From Clostridiaceae bacterium (GTDB taxonomy: Bacteria; Bacillota; Clostridia; Oscillospirales; Butyricicoccaceae), in contig JAEDEU010000103.1 in assembly GCA_016293155.1 (NCBI GenBank), forward strand, positions 1 through 5,739: a DNA stretch of 5,739 nt, read 5' to 3'. Numbering within the stretch: position 1 is the stretch's first letter; each line of letters starts with the position of its first letter. A program made the position numbers and the translations under genes. The notes beneath the pieces were generated by a model, which worked only from the letters and a program-made list of their open reading frames with translations, did not search any database and was not told the DNA's origin. This document shows, piece by piece, positions 3,695 through 5,739 of this stretch.

Positions 3695-5739
3695 TTGAAG
3701 TCACGGAAACCAAGCAGGAAACGGCAGGGCAGCGGGATCGGCAGAAAGATCGGACTGGTGCTGCTGACGCTTCTTGTGGTCGGAATGACGACTGCGGCAA
3801 TCTGCATCATTGCATTTGCGGCGTATATCAACAACTATGTCAAGCCGAATTCCGCACTGGATGTGGAAACGCTGGCAATGCAGCGCAACAGCGTGATTTA
3901 TTATGAAAACAGCGAAGGCAAGCAGACTGTGCTGGAGGAGCTGCGCAGTGAGGAAAACCGTATCTGGGTGGACATTGAGGACACGCCGGAGCATTTGAAG
4001 GATGCGTTTGTCGCCATTGAGGATCAGCGTTTCTATGAGCATAACGGCGTGGACTGGAAGCGCACCGCCGGCGCGGCGATCCACTGGCTGATTCCGAGCG
4101 GTTCGGGCTATGGCGGCTCTACCATCACCCAGCAGATGGTCAAGAACTATACCGACGACAACGATTACTCGGTGACACGAAAGATTACCGAGATCGTCCG
4201 CGCGCAGTCGATTGAGGATCAGATGCTGAAAATCTGCGAGGGAGACCGGCAGGAAAGCAAAACCCGCATCCTTGAGATGTATATGAATCTGATTTACTTC
4301 GGCGAAAGCGCCTATGGCGTTCAGACTGCGTCGCACGCCTATTTCAACAAGGATGTCAGTGAGCTTTCCATTGCGGAATGCGCACTCATTGCAGGTCTGA
4401 CGCAGAGTCCTGCCTCCTATAATCCGTTCAATCATCCGGAGGCGGCAAAGGAACGTCAGCAGAACGTGCTGTACAAAATGCATGAGCAGGGCTATCTGAC
4501 GGATGCAGAGTACGAGGAGGCCAAGGCGGAGGAGCTGAAGTACGAAAAGGCTCCCGTCACCGAGGAGGACAAGAAGCCGTATTCCTACTTCACGGATATG
4601 GTCATTGAGGATGTCATCAGTGATCTGAGGAAGAAATATGATTATTCCTATGATTACGCCAAGGCAATGTGCAATGGCGGAGGACTGTCCATTTACGCTA
4701 CGGTAGATATGGATATCCAGAAGATCATGGAGGATGTTTACGCGAATAACAGCAACTTCCCGTCCATCAGCCAGGGCGATCAGCTGCCGCAGTCGGCGAT
4801 GATGGTCATGGATCCGAAGACCGGATATATTGTCGGCGTGGTCGGCGGACGCGGAGAAAAGACCGAGAGCCTTGTGCTCAACCGTGCGACCCAGTCGCTG
4901 CGCTCCCCGGGCTCGTCCCTCAAGCCGCTGTCGGTCTATGCTCCGGCGACCGATGCGGGCATCATTACGCCGTACTCGGTGTATCAGGATGCGCCGGTGA
5001 TGCAGCTGAACGGACGCGGTTGGCCGTACAACGAGAGCCGAACCTATTCCTACGCTGCGACTACCGTCCGTGTGGGCGTTGCAAAGTCGCTCAACACCAT
5101 TGCGGCCGGAGTGCTTCAGGATTTGACTCCGGAGGCATCGTTTGAATTTATGAGCGAAAAGCTGCACTTCACCACGCTGGATGCGCTGGATATGGACTAT
5201 TCCCCGCTGGCACTGGGCGGCATGACCAACGGTGTTTCCGTCCGTGAGATGACGCAGGCCTATGGCGCATTGGCGAATTATGGAAATTACAACAGTGCCA
5301 AGAGCTATACACAGGTTGTGGACAGCGACGGCAATGTGATTCTGGATCATACCAAGGACGCAACGACGCAGATCTTTGAGCATCCGGAATCCACACCGTA
5401 CTATGTCAATGACATGCTGACCAATGCCGTTAATAACGGCACCGGTACGCTGGCGAAGGTCCTCGGCATTGAGACCGCCGGCAAGACCGGTACGACCTCG
5501 GACAACAAGGACCGCTGGTTCGCGGGCTATACGCCGTACTATGTCGGCGTAACCTGGTTCGGCTACGACAAGGAATACGGTCTGCCGAATCTGTATCCGA
5601 ATCCGGCCGTTCGCCTGTGGAAGGCTGTCATGTCCCGCGTGCATGAGGACCTGCCGAACAAGCAGTTCGAGGACGGCGGCAAGAGCGTATGGAGATCGTA
5701 CTGCACCAAGACCGGACTGCTGCCGAACTGGTCGTGTAC
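3695..5739 (+). CDS. Class A penicillin-binding protein (PBP1A type), 3' end outside window
   Basis: Bifunctional peptidoglycan synthase (ponA/mrcA family) that polymerises lipid II and cross-links the strands outside the membrane; 681 codons are visible, with no stop. A basic cytoplasmic N-terminus (KSRKPSRKRQ) precedes one membrane segment (about 19-45). The GT51 glycosyltransferase domain follows, with catalytic Glu109 in AIEDQRFYEH, GGSTITQQMVKN (140-151) and RKITEIVRAQSIED. The transpeptidase has nucleophile Ser407 with Lys410 (SSLK), SLN (465-467) and KTGT (597-600), so both activities look intact. Near the visible end Cys670 and Cys681 flank TKTGLLPNWS, a Cys-pair arrangement I recall from clostridial class A PBPs. 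The start is the TTG behind AGGAGG; it diverges from the BofC-domain gene. The missing part is probably a short C-terminal tail, judged from family size. Confidence 0.95.
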   Translation, partial: MKSRKPSRKRQGSGIGRKIGLVLLTLLVVGMTTAAICIIAFAAYINNYVKPNSALDVETLAMQRNSVIYYENSEGKQTVLEELRSEENRIWVDIEDTPEHLKDAFVAIEDQRFYEHNGVDWKRTAGAAIHWLIPSGSGYGGSTITQQMVKNYTDDNDYSVTRKITEIVRAQSIEDQMLKICEGDRQESKTRILEMYMNLIYFGESAYGVQTASHAYFNKDVSELSIAECALIAGLTQSPASYNPFNHPEAAKERQQNVLYKMHEQGYLTDAEYEEAKAEELKYEKAPVTEEDKKPYSYFTDMVIEDVISDLRKKYDYSYDYAKAMCNGGGLSIYATVDMDIQKIMEDVYANNSNFPSISQGDQLPQSAMMVMDPKTGYIVGVVGGRGEKTESLVLNRATQSLRSPGSSLKPLSVYAPATDAGIITPYSVYQDAPVMQLNGRGWPYNESRTYSYAATTVRVGVAKSLNTIAAGVLQDLTPEASFEFMSEKLHFTTLDALDMDYSPLALGGMTNGVSVREMTQAYGALANYGNYNSAKSYTQVVDSDGNVILDHTKDATTQIFEHPESTPYYVNDMLTNAVNNGTGTLAKVLGIETAGKTGTTSDNKDRWFAGYTPYYVGVTWFGYDKEYGLPNLYPNPAVRLWKAVMSRVHEDLPNKQFEDGGKSVWRSYCTKTGLLPNWSC

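Noticed and set aside
3701..5644. A 647-codon open frame on the minus strand covering almost the entire PBP gene.
   Set aside because: It lies antisense to a gene with complete GT51 and transpeptidase motifs. The translation is rich in His, Arg and Ile-Val runs with no recognisable domain, as expected when the reverse frame of a codon-biased gene lacks stops.
1..5739. Search for tRNA, rRNA, CRISPR arrays, insertion sequences or attachment sites.
   Set aside because: No repeat-spacer pattern, transposase-like protein, terminal inverted repeats or cloverleaf could be recognised; all coding space is explained by core genes.

Overview
The window looks like chromosomal core DNA from a Gram-positive anaerobe of the class Clostridia. 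An Oscillospirales-type gut bacterium is plausible, but this is an inference from gene content, a moderate G+C content judged by eye, strong AGGAGG ribosome binding sites and a BofC-type domain protein. The L27 precursor carries the short N-terminal extension ending in Phe-Phe that is typical of Firmicutes, Fusobacteria and relatives, and the gene for the protease that removes it lies next to it.

Layout. Bases 1-133 hold a good housekeeping promoter and a structured L21 leader RNA. Bases 134-1067 are the compact operon rplU - prp - rpmA (ribosomal protein L21, L27-processing cysteine protease, ribosomal protein L27). It ends in a strong intrinsic terminator at 1079-1112. The ribosome-assembly GTPase gene obgE (1141-2415) starts only 28 bases after that terminator with no visible promoter of its own, so it probably depends on readthrough. 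A second terminator (2457-2496) closes obgE. A separate extended -10 promoter then drives a family I inorganic pyrophosphatase (2585-3130). A small minus-strand gene for a membrane-anchored or exported protein with a BofC C-terminal-like domain (3460-3140) converges on it, with only 9 bases between the two stop codons. A 234-base AT-rich divergent control region (3461-3694) separates that gene from a plus-strand class A penicillin-binding protein gene. That gene uses a TTG start at 3695 and runs off the right edge.

How it fits together. The first four genes serve the large ribosomal subunit: two 50S proteins, the enzyme that matures one of them and the GTPase that checks 50S assembly. Pyrophosphatase pulls biosynthetic reactions, including polymer synthesis, forward. 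The last gene polymerises and cross-links peptidoglycan. No mobile element, CRISPR array, tRNA or rRNA gene was seen. I see no clearly new biological system here. The least explained parts are the divergent region, with four copies of a 7-base motif that form a perfect palindrome and a 50-base-spaced direct repeat, and the terminator placed tightly in front of obgE.
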